Shown here piece by piece: positions 11,691 through 23,530 of a DNA stretch of 64,000 nt (positions within the stretch are counted from its first letter, which is position 1; each line of letters opens with the position of its first letter). Both the position numbers and the translations under genes were made by a program. The notes beneath the pieces were generated by a model. It did no database searches. It saw only the letters and a program-made list of their open reading frames with translations, and had not been told where the DNA came from. The stretch spans positions 6,530,842 through 6,594,841 of the forward strand of contig CM035358.1 in the NCBI GenBank assembly GCA_020137815.1, read 5' to 3'. Source of the DNA: Hormiphora californensis. Its lineage: Eukaryota; Ctenophora; Tentaculata; Cydippida; Pleurobrachiidae.

Positions 11691-13210
11691 ATGGCCCAAA
11701 AATGGGGGTTTTTTAAAAAACCTTTTTTTTTCAAATTTTTTGAGCCCCTTTTAAAAGCCAAAAAGGGCAAAAAAGGGTTGAAAGATGGGCTTAAATCCGA
11801 CGTCGACCCCCCTAAACTTGGCCTTGCCTATACAAATTGCACCCATAAAAAGTCTCTTAACAATTCCTACGGGGCTATGGAGGCGCCGGGCGCATTGTCC
11901 TTGTCCTCTAAACCCCAAAATTTCTCACCTCCTTCCTAAACCAAAAAACGGTTTGTTAAACCCTTTTTCCAATTATCAAATTTAACCCGGATGAGATGAG
12001 ACTTAATTTCAGCACCTCCACTAATTTCGAGAACCTAAAATTTCAGCCCCCCCGGTTGTCCACCCTTTCCTAACATGGCTATTTAGCCATATGGCCGCAA
12101 ACGGCTATATTGCAGGTCTAATTACCCAAATTTAAAACCAATTCCCCAGTAATAAGATTTTATTCGGCATCTACCCCCATAACAGGACACTAAACATTTT
12201 GGTGCCCTTAATTTTTCTCTACTCCTTTCCCAAAGGGGTATCAGCTTTTTTTTCCCCTTATCCCAAATTCCCAAATAATTAGGGGCTAATTTTCACACCT
12301 TTCCCCCAAAAAATTGAGATGACATTTTGGGTTTTTTTGTTCGGGGGCCTATACCTGAATTTTCAAACCCAATTGGCTTCCGCTAGTGAGTTTTTATGTC
12401 GAAAAAACTTTTTTAAAAGGGTTTTAGGTGACAAGACAAACCTTCAAAAAATGCGCCACGGAAGGGGTCTTTTCGGCAATTTTATATGGGGGCCCCATGT
12501 CATGTGGGGCCATTATCATGTGGCCCATTAAAGTGGCGCTAATGGTGGCGCCATTTTACTACCGCCACGACACGTTGGGCCCCACCATCCACTTGCATAC
12601 CGCCAAGTTTTTAAATGTGGCGGGGCCCTCCAGTGGTTTTGGCGCCCCCCAAAAACGGTTTTTTTTTTTAGCGCCATGTTGGGGGGGCCCTATTCACAAA
12701 AGCCCAACCCCACGCCCCTCCAAGTACCCCCCCAAGCATGTTTTCCCCTCCCTTTTGGGCCCCCTTTCCCCACCCCCATATGTAAAAGGGGGCATGACCC
12801 AAATGACCAATTTTGGCGCCAATTTTCGATTTTTTGGCGCCAAAAAACCCTTATTGGCGCCAAATTTATCGCCAATTAAAAAAAACCGGCCCAAAGCTTT
12901 TTGGGGCCGGTTTTTTTTTTTGGCGCCAAAGCTCTTTTTGGCGCCGGCTTTTGGCGGGGCACTTGGTGAACCCTAAAAAAAAGGCGCCAATTCTAAATTG
13001 GCGCCCCCCACCTTGACCCTAAATTTTTTTTTTGGGGGCCAAAATTTTTCCCCTTTTTTAATAAATCGGGGCCAGAAACTCGTTGGGGGCCAATATATGC
13101 GCCCAAATTTTTGGGGCCCAATATTCATCTGTGACCCTTTCTTAACAAAATTTGGCCCAAAAAGATGGAAATTGGCGCCAATTATGGCGCCAATTTGGCC
13201 CCCCCACATG
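11690..13210. repeat. Core-deleted R-L unit with GGCGCC arm
   Basis: 11690-11945 matches module R in the same orientation as 14920-15160. It passes directly into a module-L copy at about 11945-12520 without the roughly 1.1-kb palindromic core. 12520-13210 is a GGCGCC arm. It looks like an internal-deletion derivative of the unit at 14225-17345. Confidence 0.7.
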
Positions 13211-14225
13211 AAGTTTGTAATTTGCCGTCCTAAAATGCTTGGAGTGGGGATGATATGGAGTAACCTATAGCAGCAAAACTAGCGTGCAAAAAATTACCCC
13301 CTTTTGCCCGGGGGAACAAAAGGGTTTTTATGGGGGGTACAAAGGGCAAGCGTGAAAACTGCACGTGCATGTTGTTTTTTTGCTGTTATTACGGTGGCCT
13401 CCCTCACAACTAGGGTTCCCGTGATTGCCAAAGCTTTCCCCCTATGGGACGTACGCACTACATACGTACCCCCGATACGCTCCAGTTCTACGAAACTTTT
13501 TCACCTGATTCAAAATATTTGAAAAGGGGGCCCCCCTTCCTCAAACCTTTTCACCATCCCTTTCCACTCTCCCCAAACCTTATATTCTTCACCCACTAGA
13601 AAAGATGGATGGGAGAAGAGAAAAAAAGGAGAGAGGAGAAAAGAGAGAAGGAGAGAGGGGAAGAGAGAAAGAAGAAAAGAGAAGAGGAAAGAGAAAAAAA
13701 GAGAGAATTGGAAACCTTTGGGGGAAGTTTTGAAATAGAATCTCTCTCCTCCTCTTTACTTCTCTCCCCTCCTTCTCTCTTCCCCTTTCCTTCTTCTTCT
13801 CTCCCTTCCCCCCTCTCCCTCTCCCCTCTCCTTTCCCCCCCTCTCTCCTTCCCCTCTCTCCCTCTCTCTCTTTTCCCCCTTTTTTTTCCTCCCCTTTTCG
13901 CTCGTCTAACATTCAGGGCCAACCCACTTTTTTTTTGTCCCTAAATCTTTCTTGACACTCCGTTCTTAATTTTCGTATGTACCCTAAATTCAGCCATACC
14001 TTAAAGTTTTAAAGGGGATTTTTTTCCCCCACGTTTGAAGGGCCAAGTTCATTACCACTGGAAAGATGCGTGTGACAGTTTTCGGGGGCAGACATTTTTG
14101 GGGATTCCCTGGTAAAGAAATTATCCCACAAATGCCAGCCTCAAAATCTGTCTGGCGCGCCGACAGCTCTACAAACCGACGTCGCCAGATGGGTCACGGC
14201 ACCAGACAGAAACTGATCAATGTTT
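13211..14225. other. Spacer within the GGCGCC element, with mirror purine/pyrimidine tracts
   Basis: No GGCGCC words are present. 13600-13735 is almost pure A/G and 13740-13890 almost pure C/T, separated by about 25 bases, so the two could fold into a long imperfect hairpin. At 14150-14210 a CTGTCTGGCG...CAGACAG inverted pair resembles the small element at 62108-62170. No coding exon is seen. Confidence 0.6.
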
Positions 14226-15160
14226 TGTTTTTTTGGCGCCAATAATTGGCGCTAATAAATTGGCGCCAAAAAATTGGCGCTAAGAATTGGCGCTCAAGGG
14301 TTACTTAGCCGAAATTTTAAAGTTGGCGCTAATAATTAGCGCCAATTTTCCATCCTATGACCCTAAATATTCAACAAATTGGCGCCAACAGTTGGCGCCA
14401 AATTTCGCCAGAGTTGGCGCCAAAACTTAGGGTCAAGGATGGGTGGCGCCAATTTCAGAATTGGCGCCAATTTTTTAAGGTTCACCCAAGTGAACCGCCA
14501 AAAGCCGGCGCCAAAAAGAGCTTTGGCGCCAAAAAAACCGGCGCCAAAGGTAGTCCCGCCATGGCGGTAGTCAATCGCCACATGGCGGTTGCAATCGCCA
14601 TGTGGCGGTCGGGAGTGGCGCCATACCACGGAAGTGGCGCCATACATGCTCTGGCGGTACTTAGATGGCGGTGGAGTTTGGCGCCAGTTGTTGAATTTGG
14701 CGCTAACTTGTGGCGCCAACAAAAAAACCGATTTCTGGAGTGGCGCCACACCACTGGAGTGGCGCCACATAAAAAAGTGGCGCCACTCAAAATATTTTGT
14801 AACGCCAACATATGGCATTGTTTGACTACCGCCACCGCCATCCTTATTGGCGCTAACGTATACTGGATGGCGCCAACATTTATGTGGCGCCACTCTTGTA
14901 TGGCGCCATAAATGTGGGCTTTTTACCGTTTTTTGCTAATTTAGAGCACCTTTAAAGCCAAATAACGGCTAAACGGTTGAAGATGGAGCTTAAAAGTACG
15001 ACGTCGACCCCCCATAACTTGGCCATTGCCTACAAAATTGCACCAATGAAAAGTCTCTAAACAATTCCTACGTGGCTATGGAGGCGCATTGTCGCATTGT
15101 GCGCGTCTCAACACATAGTGTCTCACCTCCATAGCCATATAATAGCCTTAAGGGTACGCT

Positions 15161-16271
15161 AACTGAAAATAAGTTTTTGGCATCTTAAAAATACATTTGT
15201 AAAGATAGGATCATAAAAATTTGTGGATTTGAAGAGGACAAAGAGGTGAGTAGCCACAAAAAAATTTTTTTGAAATCCGAGCTGATTTCCGGTCCTGAGA
15301 TGGATTTCTTTTTTTTGACTTTAACGCCATATTTGGCCAAGTTCCGAAAATATGTGAAAGCTGTAAATTGGTCAAAAGTTGCGTCTAACGATTATCTAAG
15401 TGGCCATAAATTTTGGGCGTGTCCTTATTTAAGATAAGCTGTACAGAGTTTTTTTTCTGAAAGCCGTCATTTCAGAAATAAATAAATTCCCTGTATCTCA
15501 AAAACGGCTGATCGTAGAGACCTGAGACTATGCTTAAACGATTCAGAAGGTCCGATTTTAGGGGGGTCTTCTGAGAGACATTTTGCTCCTACTTCAACCG
15601 TTTTTGCTGTAATTGCGAAAAACAAAAACCCATCTTCGCCATCGTGGATTTTTTGTGATTTTGTTTTTGGTGATTATAGGGACCCATATGGACCAAATAG
15701 TGAAGGAATTAGCTTGTTACATATTTTTCCATAGTTTCGGTCCTTCCTTAGCTAAAATTCCCTAATTACAGGATATTGGAGTTTAGCTTTTGCCCTTTTC
15801 ATAGAATTTGTTTTTCGCAATTACAGCAAAAACGGTTGAAGTAAGAGCAAAATGTCTCTCAGAAGACCCCCCCAAAATCGGACCTTCTGAATCGTTTAAG
15901 CATAGTCTCAGGTCTCTACGATCAGCCGTTTTTGAGATACAGGGAATTTATTTATTTCTGAAATGACGGCTTTCAGAAAAAAAACTCTGTACAGCTTATC
16001 TTAAATAAGGACACGCCCAAAATTTATGGCCACTTAGATAATTGTTAGACGCAACTTTTGACCAATTTACAGCTTTCACATATTTTCGGAACTTGGCCAA
16101 ATATGGCGTTAAAGTCAAAAAAAAGAAATCCATCTCAGGACCGAAAATCAGCTCGGATTTCAAAAAAAATTTTTGTGGCTACTCACCTCTTTGTCCTCTT
16201 CAAATCCACAAATTTTTATGATCCCATCTTTACAAATGTATTTTTAAGATGCCAAAAACTTATTTTCAGTT
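15161..16271. repeat. Near-perfect 466-bp palindromic core, second copy
   Basis: 15161-15626 and 15807-16271 are near-identical reverse complements around a spacer of 180 bp. The outer ends are AACTGAAAATAAGTTTTTGG and its complement; the inner ends are GCGAAAAACAAA and TTTGTTTTTCGC. Such DNA could extrude a cruciform or produce a long hairpin RNA. No protein is encoded. Confidence 0.9.
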
Positions 16272-16974
16272 CATTTTTCAAACCGCTGTAGCAAAAATAT
16301 GAATTCGACTTGAGAGCTCAAATTGCATATTTGAGGTCTCCTTGGCATGGCCTACAACCCTACGGTGAGAGATTTCCCTGCACTCGAAAAAAATTTTTGG
16401 TTAGCGTACCCTTAAACGGTTATGTTTAAACCTAATTATCCAATTATCTAATTAATCGGATGAGATAGAGACTTAATTTCAGCACCTACCCCCACTAATT
16501 CGAGAACGCTGAACATTTCAGTGCCCCCGGTTGTGTCTCTACTCCTTTCCTAACATGGTTATATATAGCCATATGGCCAGCAAACGGCTATGTGCAGGTC
16601 TAATTATCCAATTATCCAATTAACCAGATGAGATAAAGACTTTATTCTGGCACCTACCCCCACTAAGGCGAGGACACTGAACACTTTGGTGCCCTTAATT
16701 TTATCTCTACTCCTTTCCTAAGGGTAGATACAGCGTTTTTCTCCTTATATGCTCAATTACCAATCAATTAGGGGCTAATTACACACCTTCCCCCAAATAA
16801 TTGAGACTGGCATTTTGGTTTTTTATGTTCAGGGAGCCTATACCTAGAATTTACAACCGGAATTGGCTTGCCGCTAGTGAGTTCTATGTCGAAACACGTT
16901 TTGACAGGCTTATGTAGGTGACACAGACAACTTCAAAAAATGCGCTCACGGAAGGGCTCATTCTCGGCAATGTC

Positions 16975-19375
16975 CATATGGCGCCACATGATCATGTGGC
17001 GCCATTATCATGTGGCGCCATTAATGTGGCGCTAATGTGTGGCGCCGTTTGACTACCGCCACGACAACGGTTGGCGCCACACACATACCACTTGCATACC
17101 GCCAGAGTTTTTAAAATGTGGCGCCACTCCAGTGGTGTGGCGCCACTCCAGAAATCGGTTTTTTTGTTAGCGCCATAAGTTGGCGCCATATTCAACAAAT
17201 GGCGCCACACGCCACCGCCATCCAAGTACCGCCAGAGCATGTATGGCGCCACTCCCGTGGTGTGGCGCCACTCCCGACCGCCATATGGCGTGTTTGGCGC
17301 CAAAATTTTGCCATGTGGCGATTGACTACCGCCATGGCGGGACTACCGCGCCAAATCGCGTTTTGGCGCCGGTATTTTTTATTGGCGATAATATTTGGCG
17401 CCAAAAATGGTTTTTGGCGCCAAAAAATCGAAAATTGGCGCCAAAAATTGGTCACTTAGGGTCATGACCCTTTTACCCGCCATATGGCGTGTTTGGCGCC
17501 AAAATTTTGCCATGTGGCGATTGACTACCGCCATGGCGGAACTACCCAAATTGGCGCTAATTTGGCGCCAATCGCCATTTTGGCGCCAATTTGGCGCTTA
17601 GTTGGCGATTTTTATCCAATCGCCAATTTGGCGCTAAATTGGCGCCAAGCAGCGCCATTTGGCGCCAAATTGGCGCTAATTTGGCGCCAATCGCCATTTT
17701 GGCGCTAAGTTGGCGGCAATCGCCAAGCAGCGCTAAGTTGGCGATTTGTGTCCAATCGCCAATTTGGCGCCAAATTGGCGCCAAGCAGCGCCATTTGGCG
17801 CCAAATTGGCGCTAAGTTGGCGGCAATCGCCAAGCAGCGCCGATTTGGCGCCAATTTGGCGCTAAGTTGGCGATTTGTATCTAATCGCCAATTTAGCGCC
17901 AAATTGGGTAGAAGGGTCACGGCCCTTGAACACCGCCACGTGGCGGTTTTAACCGCCACGTGGCCCCTGAACGTGGCGTCAATTCTCAGGACGTGGCGCC
18001 AATGAGCCTTTTTGGCGGTGTTCATGTGGCGTTAATAGTTGAAATTGGCGCTTCGAATTGGCGCTTTTCTTTTTTGGCCCCAGGGACGTGGCGTTGGCCC
18101 CAGGACGTGGCGTCAATTTTTGAGTGGCGGAGATGTCAAAATTTTTTGGCGCTTTCGGATGACGCCACACCCGAAAAATTCGAATCGCCAATTTGTTTTT
18201 TTGGCCTATCATTTGGCGCTAATTTTTGGCGCTAATTTTTTGGCGCCATGTAAATTGGCGCCATATAAACTGATACCAGAAACCCCCTAGTGGATCCTAG
18301 GGACCCCCAGGAGGCGCTAGAGTCACCTAAAAGCCCCCTAGAAGGCTCCAAGAGACCCCTAGAGGCCACTAGAGTCGATTAGAGTCCCTCAAAAGCCCAG
18401 AAAGATCGAATGCAGCCCCAGATGAGCACACAAGGCCCCCAAAAAGCCACTAGAGTTCTCTAGAGTCCCCTGAAACGCCCCAAGAGGACACCAGAGGTCA
18501 CTGAATGTCCGTAGAAGTCCCTAAAGACCCACAGAGGCATCAAGGATTGAACAGTTAAAAAAGAGCTGTGTTTATATAAATATATCGCCATGTTAATGGC
18601 GCTAATAATTACTTTGGCGCTTTGATGTGGCGGAGTTTATGTGGCGCCAACTATGTGGCGTCAATTATTGACGCCACACCGAAAATTCAAAAAACCACGT
18701 GGCGCTAAAATCGACTAAAAATTCCATTGGCGCCATCCTCTCAAAATTGACGCCACGTCCTGGGGCCAACGCCACGTCCCTGGGGCCAAAAAAGAAAAGC
18801 GCCAATTCGAAGCGCCAATTTCGACTATTAACGCCACATGAACACCGCCAAAAAGGCTCATTGGCGCCACGTCCTGAAAATTGACGCCACGTCCAGGGGC
18901 CACGTGGCGGTTAAAACCGCCACGTGGCGGTGTTCAAGGGCCGTGGCCCTTCTACCCCAAATTGGCGCCATTTGGCGCCACTTAGCGATAGGAATTCCTC
19001 TGATGGACGTTATGAATATTTGGAATTTTAGGTACTATCGCCAATTTGGCGCCAATTTGGCGCCACTTGGCGATGGACACAGTTTATTCAGACAAATTCG
19101 CATCGCCACGTGGCGGTACCGCCAAATACCGCCAACACTTGGCGATTTACAATCGCCACGTGGCGCCACTTGGCGCCACGTGGCGCCATTTGGCGCCAAA
19201 AAATCGCCAACTTGGCGCCATTTTGGCGCTAAATTGGCGGTTGTGCGCAGTCGCCAAATTTTGGCGCCATTTGGCGCTAAAATATCGCCACGTGGCGCCA
19301 CGTGGCGCCAAAATGGCGCCAATTTGGCGCCAAATGGCGCCAAAAAGTGCGCACGACCTTAACTACCATACTACC
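16975..19375. repeat. Right GGCGCC arm with an internal inverted repeat
   Basis: 16975-17345 is the inverse of the left arm. 17345-19190 is extra material with dense GGCGCC/GGCGCT words. It contains a secondary inverted repeat: about 17915-18145 is the reverse complement of about 18715-18960, both including CCGCCACGTGGCGG. The spacer at 18290-18560 holds degenerate CCTAGAGGCC-like repeats. The last 185 bp match the far left end of the element. Confidence 0.8.
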
Positions 19376-19385
19376 CAATAAACGG

Positions 19386-19661
19386 CAGAAAGTTCCTTAA
19401 AAATTAAACAAGTAATTTTTACATTTTAGCAATTCATTAACAGGATGGGTATTCGGTAATCGATTTGACAACGACATTGTGATGGAGAGAAGGTCAAGAA
19501 TCAGTTCAAAACAAAAATGAAATGAATAAAATCAGCTAACTGAGTAACAACTGTCAGCTAGTTGTCACAAGTTCCTTTGGCTTCACAAAAAGTGTCAGAG
19601 AGAGAGAGAAACAAAGTACAGATGTGATTGGTGCAATACGATGATTCCTTTGTTTAACGAT

Positions 19662-19726
<65 letters not shown>

Positions 19727-20640
19727 AGAGACAGAGACAGAGAGAGATGTCTAATCCTTCTATCACACCTCCTGCATGCATGTTCATCAAAGTAATGAAG
19801 CATCACTCCCCGTCTTTCATAGAAAACGCTAGACGGAGGAGCTGTGAGAGAGAGAGAGAGAGAGAGACAAAGCTCGAATCGATCATTCTATCTTTCTTTA
19901 TCTCTTTCTATCTCACTCACTCACTAGATCAAAATTATAAAATCCTGTGTTATATCTCGGTTTATAAGCACTATAACAGCTCTCATGTAAAACAAGCGTT
20001 CATTGATGAAAGAAGCTGTGTGAGTGAGAGAGAACAACTAGAAGATGCAATATCTAACACATCAATCACGTGTAGATCAGTCTCTATCACCACTAACTAG
20101 CTCTACTGAGCTGAGCTCTTTTCCACACAACCACAACAATTCGCTCATCATGCATTCACTTCTCTCTAGTACTCATTCTAGCTGCAGTTCTCTGTACTCA
20201 CGTTTAGTGTTTACAGTAATGAGTAATCTCATACAGAACTCAGAAGTATAACTCCGTACTCAAGTGTGGAGTTAACACTTTACAGTGTAGTATGATACAG
20301 AAGTGATCAGGATGATCAGTAATACTACCGCTGCAGTGAAGTAGGGAAGTAGGGACACAGTGCACTGTAATTTCATGATTAACAGTACGGGAGAGGGGGA
20401 GAAGAAGGATTAAACCATGTACAAGAGAGGGGTGAAAGAGGGGAGAAGTTGGTTTACAGTACTGCTAGCTTTTAGTTCAGCTGATACCAACTTCCGTCTG
20501 TTTTATTCTTCTATAATTCCAATCTCTAATTGACTAATTCTAACATCCTCCTACTGAGTTTCAACGGTCGCTTTCAATCTACCATTTCCTATCAAGTCCA
20601 TGAGTCACCATCTGAAACACCCACCCCAACCCCGCTAACC
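19386..20640. other. Intergenic DNA with (GA)n tracts, no gene seen
   Basis: 19655-19750 is a nearly pure (GA)n microsatellite with minor interruptions; 19848-19868 is a shorter one. The rest is AT-rich unique sequence. The frames here are driven by the dinucleotide repeat and show no protein-like composition. Confidence 0.7.
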
Positions 20641-20703
20641 CTCCTCTCCCTCTCCCGCTGTTAACCCTCCTCCTCCCCCCAATAACCCTCTCCCCTCTCG
20701 CAG

Positions 20704-22684
20704 GTAATGTTGAATTGTGACAGTACCCAAGACAGGGACAGGTGGATTAGTACCATCTCAAAAACTGCCATGGAGGTGCCAGAAACACCCACTGACTCTG
20801 CCTATGGTGAGTTACCTGTCCTTTTTATACTCATCTACAGCAAGAGTGAGCAGTGTGTTTCACGTCTTCAGCTGCGTGGTCTTTGTACGATGAGAATATG
20901 TTTATAACCGTTTGTAACCGATTGTAACCACTCTATGGAGGGGTTATTTCGTAACCACCCTTTGTTTGCAGGTGTGATGTGTAGTGTGGTGGTGAACAAT
21001 CGGTACATGGTGATAGTGAGGGAGGGATTCAGAACAGCGTACACACTTGATGCCGTGCCTATCACAGAGGTACTAACTAATCTTATACTGGTTTATTATA
21101 TTTAAAGTTTGTTAGAACATGACGTGGTACATATTGTTTACTAGACCAGAGACCCCTCAATCCCTACCTCCAACGTTGACTAATTCAGTGCCACAATATT
21201 ATTGATTTCTAATTTATGGGGAAGTTGGTAATATTGAGTTGATTTTCCAATTTTTCCCTCCCTCAGATCCAGACGATAACCTGGGCTGAAGAGGAGTGTT
21301 TTTGTTCCCTGAAATCTGAGCACAAGGAGTGGATTCTCATGTTTAGAGATAACTATGAAAAATGTAAGATCATGCCTTTTTAGCAGACGAGTGCCGTGCA
21401 TTTAGCTCATAACTACTGTATAGCTCTAATGATCTTTCTGGTGCCGCGGACCTCTATTTTTCACATTTGCTTCCCTTGCACCTCCGGAGATCTCCTAGAA
21501 ACGTCCCCGGGAGATCTCCAGAGGTGCAAGAGAGGCTGTGACGGTTAAACAACTCACTTAGATTGCACAATCGCAAGTTATAATTACTTAGCAAGAGGGA
21601 TATACTGACAATTGAGTGAATAGAGCTCACTTCTATAGCATCATGAACATGTAAAGCCTGTAATCATAATTATCCTGCATGTCTGCTAGAAAGGCATCGT
21701 TTCTCTGTCCCCCCCCCCTTTCTCTCTCGAAATCTCTCTCAATATCCCTCCCTACATCTCTCTAGAATTCTCTCTAGGCTTCTCTGGGATTCTCTGAGAG
21801 TCTCTCTAGGCTTCTCTCTATATCCCTCCCTCACCCTCAGATCTCTATTTCTATTCGCCTCTTTCCCAATTCTTTTCTGCTTACCAAGTGCCACTTATCT
21901 CATCTTATCCAATATTGGCCATGTGAGCGGGGATATTGTGAGTATCCATGTTGTATTCACGAGAGGACAACACATCATCCATGCTACCTACCCTCTGATA
22001 GTTAGGGTAGGTCCTACCCCAACTATCAAAGAAAACAGATCTTAAATCCAGTTCATGTTTCCTTTATCCCAGTACTTCCCCTTTCTTCCTCATCATGTTT
22101 TCCCTTTCATACCTACCCTAATTAGTAATTATAGTAAGTATCTTAATTAGTAATCAACTTAGTTTATGTTTTCCCTCCTCCATCCCAGTTCATGTTGTTG
22201 TTTCCCTTTTCAGACAAGACGATGGAGTATATCTGGGAGGTATGGAGTGAAATATTCCATTGTCAGTCTCCAGAACTGCTCTTCTCCCGGGCCTACCCTG
22301 CCACAAAGTACGTTACAATGCCAGTTGTTGTCAAAATAGGTGTCTTCTACAGGAACTAGAAGACACACATATCATGTCAAATATAATATAGGAAGGATGA
22401 AGTGATAAAAAGACACCTATTGATGAGACCAGTTCAATGATGGGGGTGTATCAAACCAAGTTCCTTTATATTTTTAATTCGTTCGAGATTCTAATAGACC
22501 ACCAGACCATCATGCTGTCTTTTTGCTGTTTGACACCCTGTACATTTCCCTCACAACTCACAGTTTTCTTGATTTCAGGGAGTGGAATGGTCCCAATGCG
22601 GTGTGGAAGCGGTATGATGAATTCCTCACTGGAGCCCTCCAAAGCAGAGACAACTCTGAATTTGAATTCCTTGGAGATGACTGA
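20704..22684 (+). CDS. PH-like gene 3' exons, duplicated copy 2
   Basis: Five exons (20704-20806, 20972-21069, 21267-21363, 22214-22307, 22579-22684) match the exons of copy 1 one for one in length, phase and splice sites. I count 22 base differences between the two sets and all are synonymous, so the encoded protein ends are identical. The introns differ much more: no X-box insert, no LINE, and a short pyrimidine repeat at the first acceptor. No upstream exons for this copy are visible between 19386 and 20703. It could be an alternative set of terminal exons of the same gene, part of a neighbouring paralogue, or a partial duplicate kept intact by selection or gene conversion. The first residues (VMLNCDSTQDRDRW) belong to a PH-type C-terminal helix. 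Confidence 0.75.
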
Positions 22685-23530
22685 CTTGGCACACAGAGGG
22701 ATACAGAGGGGTGCGAACTGCGAGTACGTGCCCAGATGACTGACTGCAGCAAGGGACACATAATGTGCAGATGAAACGTCCGGGCAGTCTATACGGGCGA
22801 TCTATTCGAGCCCCCGTAATCCCCCGTGATAGGATGTTTGACGTGCCAAGATGACAACTCTCCTGAGTTGAAGGGTCTCTAGAGAATAGTTTTTGCTGAT
22901 TGTACTATTAGCAATATGTACAACATTTACGTGTATTTCTCAGTTTAAACGCTTATCTTGAAAACACTTGAAATTCGAAAATCATAGACAATGTTGCAGC
23001 TGTTGTTATGAATCGTTGTTCATGTTATTGTTTGGTTAAAATGTCAGAGATACAGACTCTAAGTTTTGATTATAAAAAATGAATTCGTGGTTTGTTGGGC
23101 GACAGGTGCTTGTGAATATTTTGCCCCAAAATGATTTTGTATATGGTTTTGTTTGTTATATTTTTACAAAACGTAAATCCCGGTTTAAATTTTCAATTAA
23201 TATAAATGGAACAGGGAGTGAGATGATAGCATGATTGATACTCATACTAACTTCAGGACTTCTATAAGTGGAAATGGTGCCCAGAAACGGTTACCGATGG
23301 TTATGTCGTCATTCGCGAACTTCAAGGTGCGCGGGCGCGGAAATCTGGTGAGAACTTTGTTGGTCGGTGGCGCGCTGCGCGCGTAATTAGATCACAAGTT
23401 CAAACAGAATTTTCTGCAGAAATTTAAATTTCCGCGTCCGTCCAAGGTCACGTGACTTGTTCTCGAATGTGCGTTTCCCTACACCTGTTTAGCTAGGGGC
23501 CTCCGGCGGCTGGACTCCGGCCTGCAGCAT

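Larger units (their letters stand above)
7778..19375. mobile_element. 11.6-kb GGCGCC-word foldback element with TIRs and target duplication
   Basis: The outer ends are inverted copies. The left end starts GGTAGTATG and continues CACTTTTTGGC, then GCGCCACGTGGCGCC. The right end read backwards starts GGTAGTATGG and continues CACTTTTTGGCGCC through the same series of words for more than 130 bp. CAATAAAC (or CAATAAACGG) directly flanks both ends, at 7770-7779 and 19376-19385, as a target duplication would. Order inside: GGCGCC arm; module L (8336-8950); palindromic core (9230-10200); module R (10206-10450); GGCGCC DNA; a core-less R-L copy (11690-12520); GGCGCC DNA; a low-complexity spacer; GGCGCC arm; R (14920-15160); core (15161-16271); L (16385-16975); GGCGCC arm. 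I find no transposase motif, so it is probably non-autonomous. The 8-10 bp duplication fits hAT- or Mutator-type cut-and-paste, by inference. Confidence 0.8.

Noticed and set aside
7797-19350. Dozens of open frames of 60-260 codons rich in MAP, WRH and GAK motifs
   Set aside because: They occur in several frames on both strands wherever the GGCGCC word is dense and follow the word, not a protein pattern. No splice or start logic supports them.
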